DNA from: Gavia stellata
Lineage: Eukaryota; Chordata; Aves; Gaviiformes; Gaviidae
Assembly: GCF_030936135.1 (NCBI RefSeq)
Contig: NC_082598.1
Location: 29,878,687 to 29,942,686, forward strand
Reading direction: 5' to 3'
DNA length: 64,000 nucleotides
The notes beneath the pieces are model-generated. The model saw only the letters and a list, made by a program, of their open reading frames with translations, made no database searches and was not told the DNA's origin. Position numbers and translations under genes: made by a program. Below, one piece after another: positions 1 through 12,100 of this stretch (position 1 is the first letter of the stretch; the number at the start of each line of letters is the position of its first letter).

Positions 1-3000
1 AGACATTACCTTTGGACTCATCAACATGAGTATAATTTTATCTCAGTGGTCCTCCTAGGCAATGCCAGAGCTTGCGATGTACGCTTAGCATAGAGAGTGG
101 TGAGATGTGCTCAGTAGGGTCTCTGTACATTTTTACAGCATAGTATGCTAAATCAAGAATTTTTATTAAAACATAAAAGAGGTTATGAGGTTATTATTCT
201 CACTGTTTAATAATACATTAAACAACACAATGCTTACAGTATTTATTTTCCTAAGTTTCTAAAACCTGTCCGTCAAAACTGATTTCTGGCAAATTCAAAA
301 TATTACACTGGCCCAAATATACTGGCTTTTTCCTTCCAGCAATTAAAATTTGAAAGCAATACACTTGTCTTACATTTGTTTTCAGACTGTGTTTCTGACT
401 AAGCTTTCTAGCCCTTTTAAACAAACAAGTAGATCTAAGTGGCTGGTAAAAAGTGCAGCAATCAAGGTCCTTGATGAATATGTGAGCTGGAACAGGGAAT
501 AGGTTCCACAGCAGAAATTCCAGGACCCATTGCAGGAGGAAAACAAACGGGGGGGCCTGTGGCATCCTGCATTCTTCCTTTCATACAGCTGCAAGACTCC
601 TTTGTATTTGAGACAATTTGGAATTTATTTAAAAGCTAATTGGTACTTACACACCAGAAAAAATACTGTCAGCTCAATAAGCTGACAAAAATATTGTCAG
701 CTGAAAAAGGGAAAAAGCTGAAAATGAAAATGTGTTTGGATTTAAGGTTCAGCAAGCTCCAGCTCTGACAACCAGTGGAGGTAAAGCCTACCATCAACAT
801 TTGATTCCACTACACAGGTAATTGCCAGTAAGGGACCATCCTCAATTAAATATGCTTTGGGGTCCTTATTTGAAATAGGTGAGGATACTAGCCTACATAA
901 GCAAACATTTATTTAAGAGGAAATCTTCAAAAGCACTTAATCAGCACAGTAATGCAAGGGCTTAATTAAGCTCACAACTGCTAATGGATTTAGAGTGTCA
1001 TTCATTCTTGCTCCCTCCTTCATGCTAGCACTAGCAAGTTACCCCTCAGAAAGGTTTGATTTTTTTTTTTCTCCTTTCCTTATGGGTCTGATACCCCGCT
1101 AAAGCAGCAAGCTGATCTGGAGGGCCGCAGTGATTCATGATCTCTACAGCTGCCATGAGAGAAGCACTCTTATTTTGGCGGCAACCCTATTAGGTGAGCC
1201 TAAGGCAAAGTGCATTTTCTTGCTAGCGGCTGAGCACTTGCAGCTCTTCACAGAAAATGCTTAAGCAGTGGCAAAGTTCATTAAACCCAGGAATTCTAAT
1301 GGCTTCTTTCAAGACAATGCTTACTGCCATGATGTGTTGTTGCGTAGTAAAAATCCATCAAAATCTCTCTTCTGGTTAAGTAAACAGGTTCTGCTAGGAT
1401 ACTCCTCCCTTGTAGATTGTCTGCAGCCATGCATTTCAGAGCAAGAAAGGGACCGTTATCAATATCCTTGTCTAAATTCCTACATAATATATGCCAAAGA
1501 GACTCAGTCCAACAATTGCTGCATCAGGCTTTTGTTCCAAGCTACAGTCAGAGCCATAACAAACTGGCATGGCAGGATTTCAAACAGGCCCGCTGCTATC
1601 CTCTCTTGCAGGCAGCCAAGCTATTTGCAAACACTTCCACACATTCTCCTGCCTGTGAGAAATGTAGGCCACAGCTTACCACAAGCAGAATGTGTGAAAA
1701 TGCTTTTAAAAAGCCCAGCTGCTGGCCTGTTTTTCATAGACAAAGAGTGAAAGTGCTTTTAAATACTCTCCTGCCTTCCACCCTGTAACCTCTGCTTTTT
1801 CAGAAGAGGAACTTTCCCCTTTCCGGGATGAAAACATCCCATGGGCCATCTCCCCTGCCCCAGCATGTAGTTGCTCTAGCACCACTCTCATACTATCCTC
1901 ACTAAGGCTCTGGCCAGACCATAGTACTGGATGAAAAAAAACAAACCAACCACCAAATAAACAAACAAACCCACCCCCAACTGTGTCTGCTTTTAGATTC
2001 TCAGTATTTCAATGTTTTTTTAATTATCAACATTATCCATAATTATTTGATTCTTAAGTAGAAAGTTGGAAATTGAAAGGAGTGATATTTGGTTTTATAC
2101 AAGCAGTCAATCCAAATCAATTCCAGTTAAGTGAATAAACAATACTCTGCTACAGCTAAAGCCGAAATTCCTCAGAAATGGGGGATTTAAAATTAGCATA
2201 AAAGGTATGTAAGGTAAAAATGAAGAATCAAATGTAATTACTAACCATAGATAGAGAATATTTCCTTGAATAATGCTTAGATTTTAATCTATGATTAAAA
2301 TTCATGATTTTCATTATATTGTTCAAAGTTTTCAAGCAAGAATACCACTCAACACAGAAAATAAAATGAGAATTTATTTTAAGTTTCAAGGTTGCCTACC
2401 TGGGACTAAGATGCTGAAGGAATTAAACTGTCTTTCTCATTTGATCCTAATTTTGTTTCACATTCTTTGCAAGCATGATGACAATGCCTACAATATTGAA
2501 AGCAGATAAAGTATTCAAGAATTTTGCTGGATTTCTTCTAACACAACAGCAAATGTTCTTGAAGAAGTAATCTCTTGCTCATGTTCTGCAATTGTTGTAA
2601 CCGCTTTATAGGACATAAACTGCAAAAGATGACATCTAAATGTCTCAACCAATAAAACCCCTTTAATTATTATTCTTAACTACCATTTCCAGCAATCCCC
2701 AAAATATAACAGGATTTTCTAAGCAGGAAAAGACAGTCCTTGCCATTGTACCTATGAATAATGAGCAAACAGAGTTAGGAGCAAAGCGTATAATACAAAA
2801 GAGTGACAAATAGCCACTTTGTGTAACACCATGTGAGGAAAGCAATAGCTTTGTTATGTGGGGGAAGAATGGAAGTGGAGAGACATATGAACAATGAAGA
2901 AGCTTCCCATTATCAGTCAGGCATTTTTGTGGGCATAAAAGCTCACACTGGTCTGGGGGAAAGGTGTGGAAAGAGAGAGGAGAATGATTTTGTGGGTAGG

Positions 3001-3745
3001 ACTTTTGGAAACACATTTTGTGTGTGAAAGGTGCGTATGAGAAGCTACACTGGGAATGAAAAGTAGTACTGGCAGTTGAAGGACGAGCTTGGAAGGAAGT
3101 TAGAGTGTGATTTGATGGGAAAGAGTACTTTATATATGTAGTTTAGAAAACAATGACTAAAACATGGAGGTGACAGGTGACAGGAGGCAACCATTGAGAT
3201 CTACCATATGGTTAGAGTTGCGAGGTGGAAAAAATACCCTTGTAGTTTGTGCTCTTTGTGGTTTGGCATGGCAGTATGAGGTGGGCAAAACCACAGAGAA
3301 GCATGTTGGAATGTGGATTGAGATTGAAATTGTTGTTAAAATATGAGGATAGTGTAAAAAAAATCGCAGTGTATTTGGCCAGAGGTATGGTACAAAGGAG
3401 GACTCAAAGGGCCAAGTGATAATCATAGAAGATCGTGAGACACTTAGAGGCGCAATACTAGATGAAAAGAGAACTAGTAAGTGTTGTTCCATCACACTTA
3501 GAAGTACGATAATTTCATTTAAATACTGGATTTCCTAATAACAGGCATTACACTGAGTTTAATTTGCATTTTCTGAAGAATGTTTAGTAGTTTCTAATAC
3601 TGACATATATAGCCTAAGAATATAAGAGTAGTACCTCATGACCTGATCACAAAATTTAATTTGATAGTTTTGCTGCCTATTGTTTTTACTATTGTAAATA
3701 CTATTTTGATCTAGGATTAATGATTTAATTAAGCACAAACCTTTT
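1..3745. other. Intergenic / 3' flank of OCIAD2, no gene recognised
   Basis: This AT-rich sequence lies downstream of the OCIAD2 stop codon, which is read on the minus strand. I saw no exon matching a protein I know, no CR1 tail and no clear LTR. Its part next to 3745 should include the OCIAD2 3' UTR: ATTAAA-type polyadenylation variants occur on the minus strand at 3724-3729 and 3655-3660, and an AATAAA further away at 2373-2378. In human the next gene in this direction is OCIAD1, tail-to-tail with OCIAD2. No OCIAD1 exon was recognised here. Confidence 0.5.
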
Positions 3746-3846
3746 TTATTGTGGACCAAATGGTACAATATCAATTTTCTGGAACTTTTTTTGGCATTCT
3801 CCTATGTGAGATGTCTTTCCAATGGCAAAACCTAAGACACCAGCAA
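3746..3846 (-). CDS. OCIAD2: OCIAD2 terminal coding exon
   Basis: Minus-strand acceptor CTTTCTAG, then 101 nt to TAA at 3748-3746. It encodes the second hydrophobic/glycine segment (AGVLGFAIGKTSHIGECQ) and ends KIDIVPFGPQ. The last FGPQ aligns with FGPQ in human OCIAD2, where a further Cys-rich tail of about 26 residues follows. Here the stop comes immediately, so the tail is absent or encoded elsewhere. Confidence 0.85.
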
Positions 3847-6800
3847 CTAGAAAGACAGATAACAAAACACTTTTAATACAAGACCTTAAATCAAGAGTCT
3901 GCAATTGGCTCCATTTTAATCATACGATGAACTGTAAGTAGCGTGTCTTCTCAAAACATGTTGCAAACACATGTGAAGTTATACAGGGATTACAGGGATG
4001 ATTTCAATAACTATTGAAAACTGGCTACCTATTGTGAGACATAGCAACTGGTCCAAAAGAATGCAGACAGGATATCATAGTCACCTGAAATTACAAGATT
4101 TCAGATTCAGAGGAACAGATTATAGAGAAAGCCCAAATCATTAAATTAAATCACAATGTCAGCACTAATTTCTCTTGCCCTTGTACGCACACCATGGTAT
4201 TTCTGATTATTGCAGTTTTAACACTTCACTTCTCAGGGCTTCTAAGAAGCTAGAACATCAGCCTGCCATACTACTGCACTGGGGCTTTCACTCATTACAG
4301 AGTCAGAATAAAAATATTACTTCAACATCCTCAATTTTCTGTTGAGCTTCTGCTGAAGAGTGAATCAACTTAATTGCTTGCCATTTAAAAGCCACCTTAC
4401 TGTACCGTTTCTGTACTTTTATTTGTTTTCTTTAACAATGTGGTCATGAACTAGGCAGTTAAGATAAATCAAATGAACATATGAAAAGGAACATACTATT
4501 TATATATACTATGAAGGCCCCTTTATACCATAAACTGTGTGATCTGCTACGTATGGCTGATCAATGAGGCTGACATTATTTATAAAACAAAGGTGAGATT
4601 GGAGTTTTTACCAGTTTGAGAGGATACATTGAGTAAATATAAGACGCTACTGAAAATGTTTACATTAAAAGAACCTTATTTCAAACATTTATTTTTCAAC
4701 ACAGCAGAATTCTGATTTCCTAAAGCACTGTGGTAATATCTCATAAATTCCAAAAAAGGAAGAGTTTGAAAAGACATTCAGAGACATGCATCTAAGGTCT
4801 GCAGATTGCCTGTAAATAACCTTTCTTTTCCTTTTAGAATTGGGTAAAACTTACTTGCCATCTTAGATAATGCACCAAATCTTGGGCTTGCTGAGAAAAC
4901 GCCTACAATAAAAGGAAATGGCCAGAAAACTTATTCATTTGAGAACCTCACCAGCACTCAAAACCAAAGACAGTGTTTTTCCTACAAGCTTTTGCATTTC
5001 TGAAGGTGAAGACTGGACAGAAGTCTTACAAGTCCACTAACTCAGATTTAGGAACATCAGGGTGCTTTCCATTCCACTAGTTCTTAGTGCATCCATTTTG
5101 GTGCAGTCCTATAGTCATAGGAGGAAAAAAATCAGGACTTTGCAGGATTCACTTCAGGCAGGGGTTCGGAGGGTAAATCAACATGAAGGCAGCATGGCTG
5201 CCACTGGTGACACCTGCAGCACTGCAGGAGGAGGAGATGGTGGCTTATGTCTCAGCACAAACCAGCCTTGCAAATACAACAGCGAACTGCAATCTCTTAC
5301 TCAGGGTCCAGCTCCTTGTGCTGCGAGAAGCAGACCCAAACTGTTCTTCGGTAGTTTTCTGTGGCTATTGACTAAGCTCGTGTTAAACTGTACCACAGAT
5401 ACCTAGCCTCCTCCTCTGGAGAGGAGAGATCATATATTTTGGCCTTTATGAGGAAAATACAGTGTGCTGAACATGGAAACTGAAAGATTAGCTTTTCCGA
5501 CCAAAATCCACCTCCCCCCCAGTCCCTGCAGGTGGGACCATTAAGCCTCTACAAGTGTGTGTCTCTGGCAGAGGAGTGCCATACTGTGGAGAAGGGCTCC
5601 ACACAGCAAGATTGCCATGGCAAAGGGAAGGAAAGTGAACCCTGTTTGCACTGTTACATGCATTCAGACAGTATTAATGAGGCTCAGAAGATCCAGCTTC
5701 TTCTAGAGCCAGTGTACTGCGTGCAGTCACCAGAAAGGAGTGTTCAGACAGAGGAGCATTCAGACCATGCTAAGTGCAAGGGCCTTCGCCCACTAGCATC
5801 TATGTAATTTGAAATTGAGTCTTCAGGGGAGGGAGGAACAAAACTGTTGTTTGTTTCTAAACAGGCCCCCCTCTTCCAATTGTTGACACACAGTAACGAT
5901 TATTTAATAAAGGCATTTGTTATTTCTCAGCTGATAAGAAATGTCCAAGTACAAAGGAGAAAAACTGAGAGGAGTACCTAGCATGTTAGCTACTGAGACA
6001 ACCCCAGTGCCCTTCCTATCACTGCTCACCCCTGTTCAAATGTGTAAACCTTTGCCTTCCCTCACACTCTCCCTTGCTCCTTTCCTCCCCGTCTGCCTAC
6101 AAGCTCATAGGTCAAGGATGCAACAGGGAACCCACATCAGCCTCTTAGGGTATAGCACAGCTTATAGGTTTTCTACTCTACTGCTCCTGATCATCTTAGT
6201 GAAAAAAAAAAAAAAAAAAGAACGTGATGAGGAGGAAACATAGTAATAGTGGGTGGAGCAAAACAAGGAGCTTGCAACCACACACAGTTAGAAAAGGCCT
6301 CCGCCTCCTCCATTTGCTTTCTCCCACCACCCATTGCTTCAGGCCCTGTGATTTTTCTCTTCTCCTACCTGCCCTTGCTGTAAACGGCTGCTGATGCAGG
6401 CTGAAGGACTGTCTTATTTGCTCCTTTGGGATACACCCATCTTAGCAGTCTTCAGGGTGGATGCCCTTCACTCTTTACCCAAAACACTAACCTCAACCTT
6501 ATTATTAATCAAGACCCCCAGAGGGAGACTCAAGGTGCAATGTGTGGAACCAGGCTCATCCACCACGTAAATGGAATACAGCTCTCTTTTGTGTTAGCCT
6601 GCAGATCGCAAGCCATGTCTATAAAAAGCTCTCTGTCTCCTCACTTTGGCAGTATTCCTTGTGCCTTTGCACTAAAGCTGTATTCATATTGATACGTGGT
6701 CACTGTGAAAACATTGCCAGCATTTTTCAAATAAACCAACAGTTAGAGCTACAGTACCCAAATCTGATACCCCGGCTCAGGTTGTATGATGCTCTGCCCT

Positions 6801-8116
6801 ACAAGAAGCCGCAGTGAAGACTCTAATCAAATACATGTGATCATGGTGACAGAATCTAGCCACCAGTCTTTGAATTTGTGAGTTCTCTTTTCAGTTCATG
6901 TTCTTTCAAAAGAATGACTGTGGCAATGCATAAATAATGATCAAATCACTATAACAATGATGGTGATGAGTGAGAGGAATACTGATCTTGAAAAACAGCA
7001 GGCTTTAGGGAAACTTGCATTTCAGTAGTAATTCCAGAGACTCAACTTCATAACTTAGGACCATCATGTATTTTTTATATTTACCTTTTGAGACTAGCCC
7101 CTGGGTGACAAGCATGCTCCCAAGAGACAAAGGAAGAGCTGTTATAATAAAAAGGAGGAGTGTATCTGGTATCAGCCAAAATTTGTTACCTATTTGTTAA
7201 ATACATTACTCTTTTATATGTTAAATGTTTTATTTGTTAAATGTTTTATTTGTTAAATGTTTTATATGTTTATGATGTTAAACACATTACTCATCTTCTG
7301 AACATTAACTTTGCATACTTAAACACCTATTACATCTGCTCATTCAGATTACTATCTCTTCAAAGCAAGGATGCATTCACACAGTGCCAGACATCAGGCA
7401 TGCTGTAGCTTCTGGAGCTAATGCATTATATATATTTATTAAAAAATAGCTTCCACAGTCTGAGTATCTCCTCTCAGTAGTGCAACACTAGTAATGACAG
7501 CAGCTCCAATTAAATGGTGAAAACCTTTTCAATCTTCTCCTTTCAGAAAATGTATAATTTAGATACAAAGTGACATGGTGGACTTACTTAAAAGGCACTA
7601 AAACACTGAGTAACTAACCTTTTAGATGTCCTAACACCTAAAGAGTTTCACAAACCCAAGACACATAGCCATGCCTGCCTTTCATTCAAAGGCAAGAATA
7701 AGTATGTAATAAAGTAAAACATTCCTAAGGTTGTTTTAATAACGGACTTCAAGAATAGAACCAACTCTATGATCGTTAAAGTAAGTTCATATTAAACAAG
7801 AGCTTAATTCAACCACCTTTACCTACAGTAATTATGCAAATAATTCAATTAACCCTATAAAAACATATTGCTCAATTTAAAATAAGGTGACAGAGTTAAC
7901 CCACAATAATATTCCAAGAAACCCCAATGTATTACAATAGACAACATAGCATTTTGCAGCCAGTTTTGCATAACTACATCAAGAAGTCATTCTCAGTGTG
8001 ATAAGAACAAGTTTGGATCACTCACCTCTGTACCAGAAACTTTCCTTTTTGCATTCTTCACGGATCCTTGCAATTTCTCCAGCATTGTGAATTTGTGAGA
8101 TAGGACAATAGAACAT
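3746..8116 (-). CDS. OCIAD2: OCIAD2, OCIA domain-containing protein 2 (spliced, 4 coding exons seen)
   Basis: Joining 8116-8026, 7138-7085, 4902-4855 and 3846-3746 on the minus strand gives 294 nt in one frame: 97 residues plus stop. The match to human OCIAD2 as I remember it runs along the whole product. It includes a Cys-Pro near the start, the REEC..ESFW block at residues 19-28, the SMLVTQGLV block, the RFG.L.K.A block and the GFA.GK..(Y/H)IG.CQ.KF block. The family consists of small proteins with two hydrophobic segments, reported in mitochondrial and endosomal membranes. All junctions are GT-AG and phase-consistent. Human OCIAD2 is 154 aa. This model lacks about 30 N-terminal residues because an in-frame TGA lies just upstream of the first usable Met (see findings), and it stops about 26 residues early at the C end. 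A non-coding first exon in the 13.4-14.45 kb CpG island is likely but unproven. The gene lies head-to-head with CWH43, as in human. Confidence 0.88.
3847..4854 (-). other. OCIAD2: OCIAD2 last intron
   Basis: GT-AG intron of 1,008 nt on the minus strand. I saw no further feature in it. Confidence 0.75.
4855..4902 (-). CDS. OCIAD2: OCIAD2 coding exon, RFG block
   Basis: A 48-nt exon on the minus strand, with acceptor TGTAG and donor GTAAGT. It encodes VFSASPRFGALSKMA between split codons, matching the human RFGSLPKVA region. Phase (1 in, 1 out) agrees with both neighbours. Confidence 0.9.
4903..7084 (-). other. OCIAD2: OCIAD2 intron
   Basis: GT-AG intron of about 2.2 kb on the minus strand. 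It contains a pure A-run at about 6201-6218. No repeat family or nested gene was recognised. Confidence 0.7.
7085..7138 (-). CDS. OCIAD2: OCIAD2 coding exon, first hydrophobic segment
   Basis: This 54-nt exon is read on the minus strand between an AACAG acceptor and a GTAAAT donor. With its flanking split codons it encodes ALPLSLGSMLVTQGLVSKG. This is nearly identical to the SMLVTQGLV block of vertebrate OCIAD2/OCIAD1 and forms the first hydrophobic segment. Confidence 0.9.
7139..8025 (-). other. OCIAD2: OCIAD2 intron with 16-bp tandem repeat
   Basis: GT-AG intron of about 0.9 kb on the minus strand. It holds the 16-bp tandem repeat listed at 7219-7266 and no other recognised feature. Confidence 0.7.
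7219..7266. repeat. 16-bp AT-rich tandem repeat, 3 copies
   Basis: The unit TGTTAAATGTTTTATT occurs three times head-to-tail (7219-7234, 7235-7250, 7251-7266), with a single change in the last base. Degenerate half-copies flank it on both sides (about 7190 and 7270). It lies in an OCIAD2 intron. Confidence 0.9.
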
Positions 8117-8146
8117 TGGTTGAAAGGACAAACCCGGGTTAGTTCA
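8026..8146 (-). CDS. OCIAD2: OCIAD2 exon with first recognised coding sequence
   Basis: The minus-strand acceptor is TTCAG before 8146, preceded by a T-rich tract at about 8161-8180. The donor is GTGAGT after 8026. The frame that matches OCIAD2 (MFYCPIS... to ESFWYR) has TGA as the first three bases after the acceptor (8146-8144). The usable start is therefore ATG at 8116-8114, in a weak context (C at -3). Coding part 8116-8026 is 91 nt and ends in phase 1. Confidence 0.85.
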
Positions 8147-8882
8147 CTGAATTTAATCTCACAGGAAGAAAAAAAAAAATAAATTAAGACAAATTATTTA
8201 AAAAAACAAATAAAATACAATGCAAAACCCAACCAAACAAGCAAAACTCCTTGTTGTGTTGTTAGCAGTGTGATGAAATATTTGATACCCCAGTACAGAA
8301 ACAGAAAGAACTACACAGGTTTTAAAGTTAAAACCACTCATCCTGTTGGTCTATATTTTCCTAAAATAGCTCAGCTGCTGCTTACCCCAGAAGTATATTG
8401 CTTTATTTCTGTTAGCCATTCTTATGAGCTACATCAGCTTTCTGGGAAAGAAATTACAGGAAATAAAGGCAGAGTGGTAGTTTCTAAAACTGAAGTTCTG
8501 CCCCTTACAGAAGTCAATTTAAATTCAGTAAGAGTAGATTTTGCAACTATTCAGAAGAGGGTCAACATAAACTCTGTCAGATTCCCCTAACTAACCTAAC
8601 TTTCTCTCTGAACAGATTAAATATATTCATGGCATTAACTGAACTCAACCATACTGGCTTCACCTTCATAATAATTACCTTGCCGACAGGCTTCTTTTAG
8701 GTTGATGGTAACTCTTTTTTTTCCCACTTTGATTGTGAGAAAAAAGTGACAGTATTCTCTCTTGCATTCTATTATCCATGGTATTGACGTCTATGTAAGT
8801 ACATTATTTTTCTTTCTTTAAGAGATGACTTGGTTATCAGTGTTAGCAATTGTAGTATCATTATTGGACATCTAAAATATAT

Positions 8883-9186
8883 GGTTGTACTGGTTTTGGC
8901 TGGGAAAGAGTTTATTTTCTTCATAGTAGCTTGTATGGTGCTGCGTTTTGGATTTGTGACCAAACCAGCATTGATAACACAGGGATGTTTTAGTTATTGC
9001 TGAGCAGCGCTTGCACAGCATCAAGGCCTTTTCTATTTCTAAGGCTGCCCCAACAGTGAGTAGGCTGGAGATGCATGAGAAATTGGAAGGGGATGCAGCT
9101 GGGACGGCTGACCCCAACTGACCCAAAGGATATCCCATATATATGATGTCGTGCTCAGCAATAAAAGCTGGGGAAAAGAAGGAGTT
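8883..9186 (+). mobile_element. Partial ERVL-type LTR (3'-truncated)
   Basis: The segment starts with the GTTTTGGCTGGG...AGAGTT opening I associate with a common avian ERVL solo-LTR family. It continues with that family's GATAACACAG, TTGCTGAGCAG.GCTT and CAGCTGGGACGGCTGACCCC blocks and reaches a TATA-like ATAAAAGCTGGGG at 9161-9173. Similarity ends there: the rest of the LTR (3' U3, R, U5) is missing and no internal retroviral coding region follows. It is a non-coding, old insertion about 0.8 kb upstream of the first OCIAD2 coding exon. The family name is from memory; a RepeatMasker run would settle it. Confidence 0.65.
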
Positions 9187-12100
9187 GTTATTAAGTTAAA
9201 ATCAGTTGAAATTTTAACATTTTTTTGTAAAACCACAACCTCTGCAGACATACCTATTCTTGAAAGCAAAACTAGACTTCATAGAACAAGCAGTGCCTTG
9301 GGACAAAGAGCACATTGGTCTACTACAGGATTCTACCTCATTTTATGCCCGATTGATCCATGATTTTGTAACCATAATAATGAAATGCATTTACTGGCTG
9401 CAGCCACACATTTCACATTTTAGCTAATTAATATCTCAGTCCTTCTTCAAGCACTGCTCCCACTAAAGTTAATGGTGGTGCTGCTTGGGTAAACAGTAGA
9501 GAATGGACTCCACTACAGACCCTAGAGAACCACTCCAAACTTCACAGCAAGGTCACAGCAAATACAATAAAATCCAAACAGGCTGAGTGAAAGATGAGGA
9601 AATAAGTGTCAGGGCCCTAAGTGCACCAACAGGCTTTGCAACCTTTCTGTCCCCATACACACCCTGCCAGGGGTTTAGTTGCTTGGGCTCAAAGTCAGCT
9701 CTAATACGGCACAGTTGTGTAACACTGAATTAGACTGCTGTGAGAACAGCGAAGCTGGGAGAAAGAGCTGCAGGAAGCTTTGCCCAGGGACTGCCCCTCA
9801 GCTCAGGAGCTGCATTTAAGCTCAGGCCCTCGCCTTAACTGTGTTGTAGCTATGCCTGTACCTGGCCTTTTACCATGAAGAACCCTACCTTGCCTTGCTA
9901 ACTTGACATCCTGGCTTACCTACCATCAGGCTTGCCTTATTCCTATGGACTTGCCCAGCAATCACTGGACCAACTGTTGGCTGACCCCAGTTAACATCAC
10001 TGGATCTGCTCAGCTCCTCTTTTTGGGATACTGTGGGACTGTGCTCCTTGTCCCTGAGGTCACAAGCCCTGCCTGCCTTGCTGTCACTCGTGGCTCCCGG
10101 GTCACCTTGCCTTGCAGATCAGCCTACTTTTGCTGCTCTCTGGCAGTGACTGGTTAGCAACGAGGTCATACCACATTTAAATTCCTTGTGGTTAATGACA
10201 TGCTTACAGCATAAAATGGTAAAATTTGAACCCCTGTGGGTAGACGATTTCTCCAGCAGAGGGGAATGTTCATCTTCTGTACAGCTGGAGGGCAGGTTCT
10301 TGTGCAGTACTATTCCCTTCTCCCCTTCTGAATACATACACATGCACGTACACAACTTGATGGGGACAGGTTACACTGGAGTAGTACTCAGACACTAGGG
10401 CTCTGCCAGTTCATAACCAGTTTAACTAGCATAGCATAAATCAGAGCCCACTATCTTAAGACTCAGAAGCTCCTAGCCCTCTGAGTGTAGTGAATCAGGA
10501 AGAACAACACATAGCCCTTTCTTCTTTTCCTATATATGCTTAAGGCAACAGACATCTGTTTCTCTCTTCAATAAGAGCAACCAATGCAAAATCCCAGTTA
10601 TTCACTAGCAATAGCATCAAAATAAAAGGGGGGGGAAACCCAGCTTATCCATCCAGTTTGCTTTAGTGGAGATGTCTGACTTCCCTGTTGGGTTGTTTCC
10701 GAAGAAATTTTCTCTTTCCTTGCACTCTGCTGCTTATCTTGGTCAGCGGAAATGATGTGGTTTATGCTTGGCTACCTCTCTTTCTGCTAGGTACAAGTGT
10801 AAAAAGCCAAAGTATCATATGGATACTGTAAGTTCAGTGTTCACCTAGAAATAGTAATGACCAAGTTGAAAGGAGTATATTTTTTTACAGCAGATAGCAT
10901 CCAGTCACCTGATTATATACGGTTTACAGCACAGTGTATCACGTATTACCAGTACAGAGTTGTGTGTAGCTTAATTAAAACAGGGAAGTTGGTAAGTACA
11001 ATCAGATGCTGGATCATGGCCTAGCACAGCACTCTCAATCATAAAGAAATGAGAACAAATATGAGCAAGTAATCCAAAATCTTTCAAATTTTTATTGTAT
11101 TGCAGGTCAAAAATTCAGCTTCTTTAGTGTGCTGTCCAGAATCACTCTACTACTTCTACCCTCATTGCCATCATCTGAAGTTTTGATTCCACAGGACCCA
11201 CAATGCAAGCCTATCACAAACCACATCTGCATTTCCAAGAAACACAATCCAGTTATAAAGATGCTTTAAAAAAACCCAAACTATAAGAATAAATAGATTC
11301 CAAAGAGTTTGAGTTGCAGCCTTCCATGCCTGATAATTGTGCTGCTTGGGAAAAGCAAGAAGGAATCCCATTTCTTTCTGGAGTAATTCAAACATCTAAA
11401 CTATGATTTTTACCTAGCACTTTGCTGCTTGGTCTGGCACTTTATTTATCAACATACAGGGTGCTGCTGCTTTTCAAAAAGTACCTTCTGAGAATGCTGG
11501 CACTGAGCAAGGCTGAAGTGGCTGAGAAGGACAGAGTTAAACAGGAAACATACGCAACAATTTAATAACCTGAATGGTTTTTGGCATTCATAGTATTGCT
11601 GTATAAACCACTTCCTGCACTTATTTTGGGGTCAATTACACAGCTATGTAGTTCAAGCAACGTCTGCTTCATGCATACTGGATATTCAGACAGCAATGCT
11701 TTTTTAAGTGATGGAACAGAAGCAACACGACTGCCTCTCGCCTTGGTAAAAAGATTCAATTAAGCATTGCATTCACACCAACCTGCACTTTATTCTCAGT
11801 CACTCTCAGAAATGACAATGACCACTGTGTCTTTGAAGAAATTTGAGTTTGAAAATCCGCATAATGTTGGCACAGCCCACAGCTCTTCACTGTCTGCCTC
11901 ACCCTGACTAAGAGCAATTTAATTTTCCATCTGTCTCTTGTCACTTAATGCAGAAAAGGAGATAAAAGATGAGACAAATGCATAAAACTTTAAAGAGGTT
12001 TACATCAATCAAAGACACAAAATATTCTTGTTCTTATCTGCTTTCTTATTCTTATCTGCTCACGAAGCCTACCTGTGCAGACGGTTGCCTAAAAAGTGTC

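Noticed and set aside
1268-1750. Open frame of 160 codons on the plus strand
   Set aside because: No family resemblance, another frame is open across the same DNA (1417-1788), and no promoter or splice context supports it. Likely chance.
8872-9269. Minus-strand open frames (76-88 codons) over the LTR
   Set aside because: They run antisense to a non-coding LTR fragment and match nothing. No retroviral gene is present.
9903-10157. Cys/Leu-rich 84-codon frame
   Set aside because: It reflects the CCTGCC-rich composition of that block. Not treated as a gene; the block itself is listed as a possible repeat.
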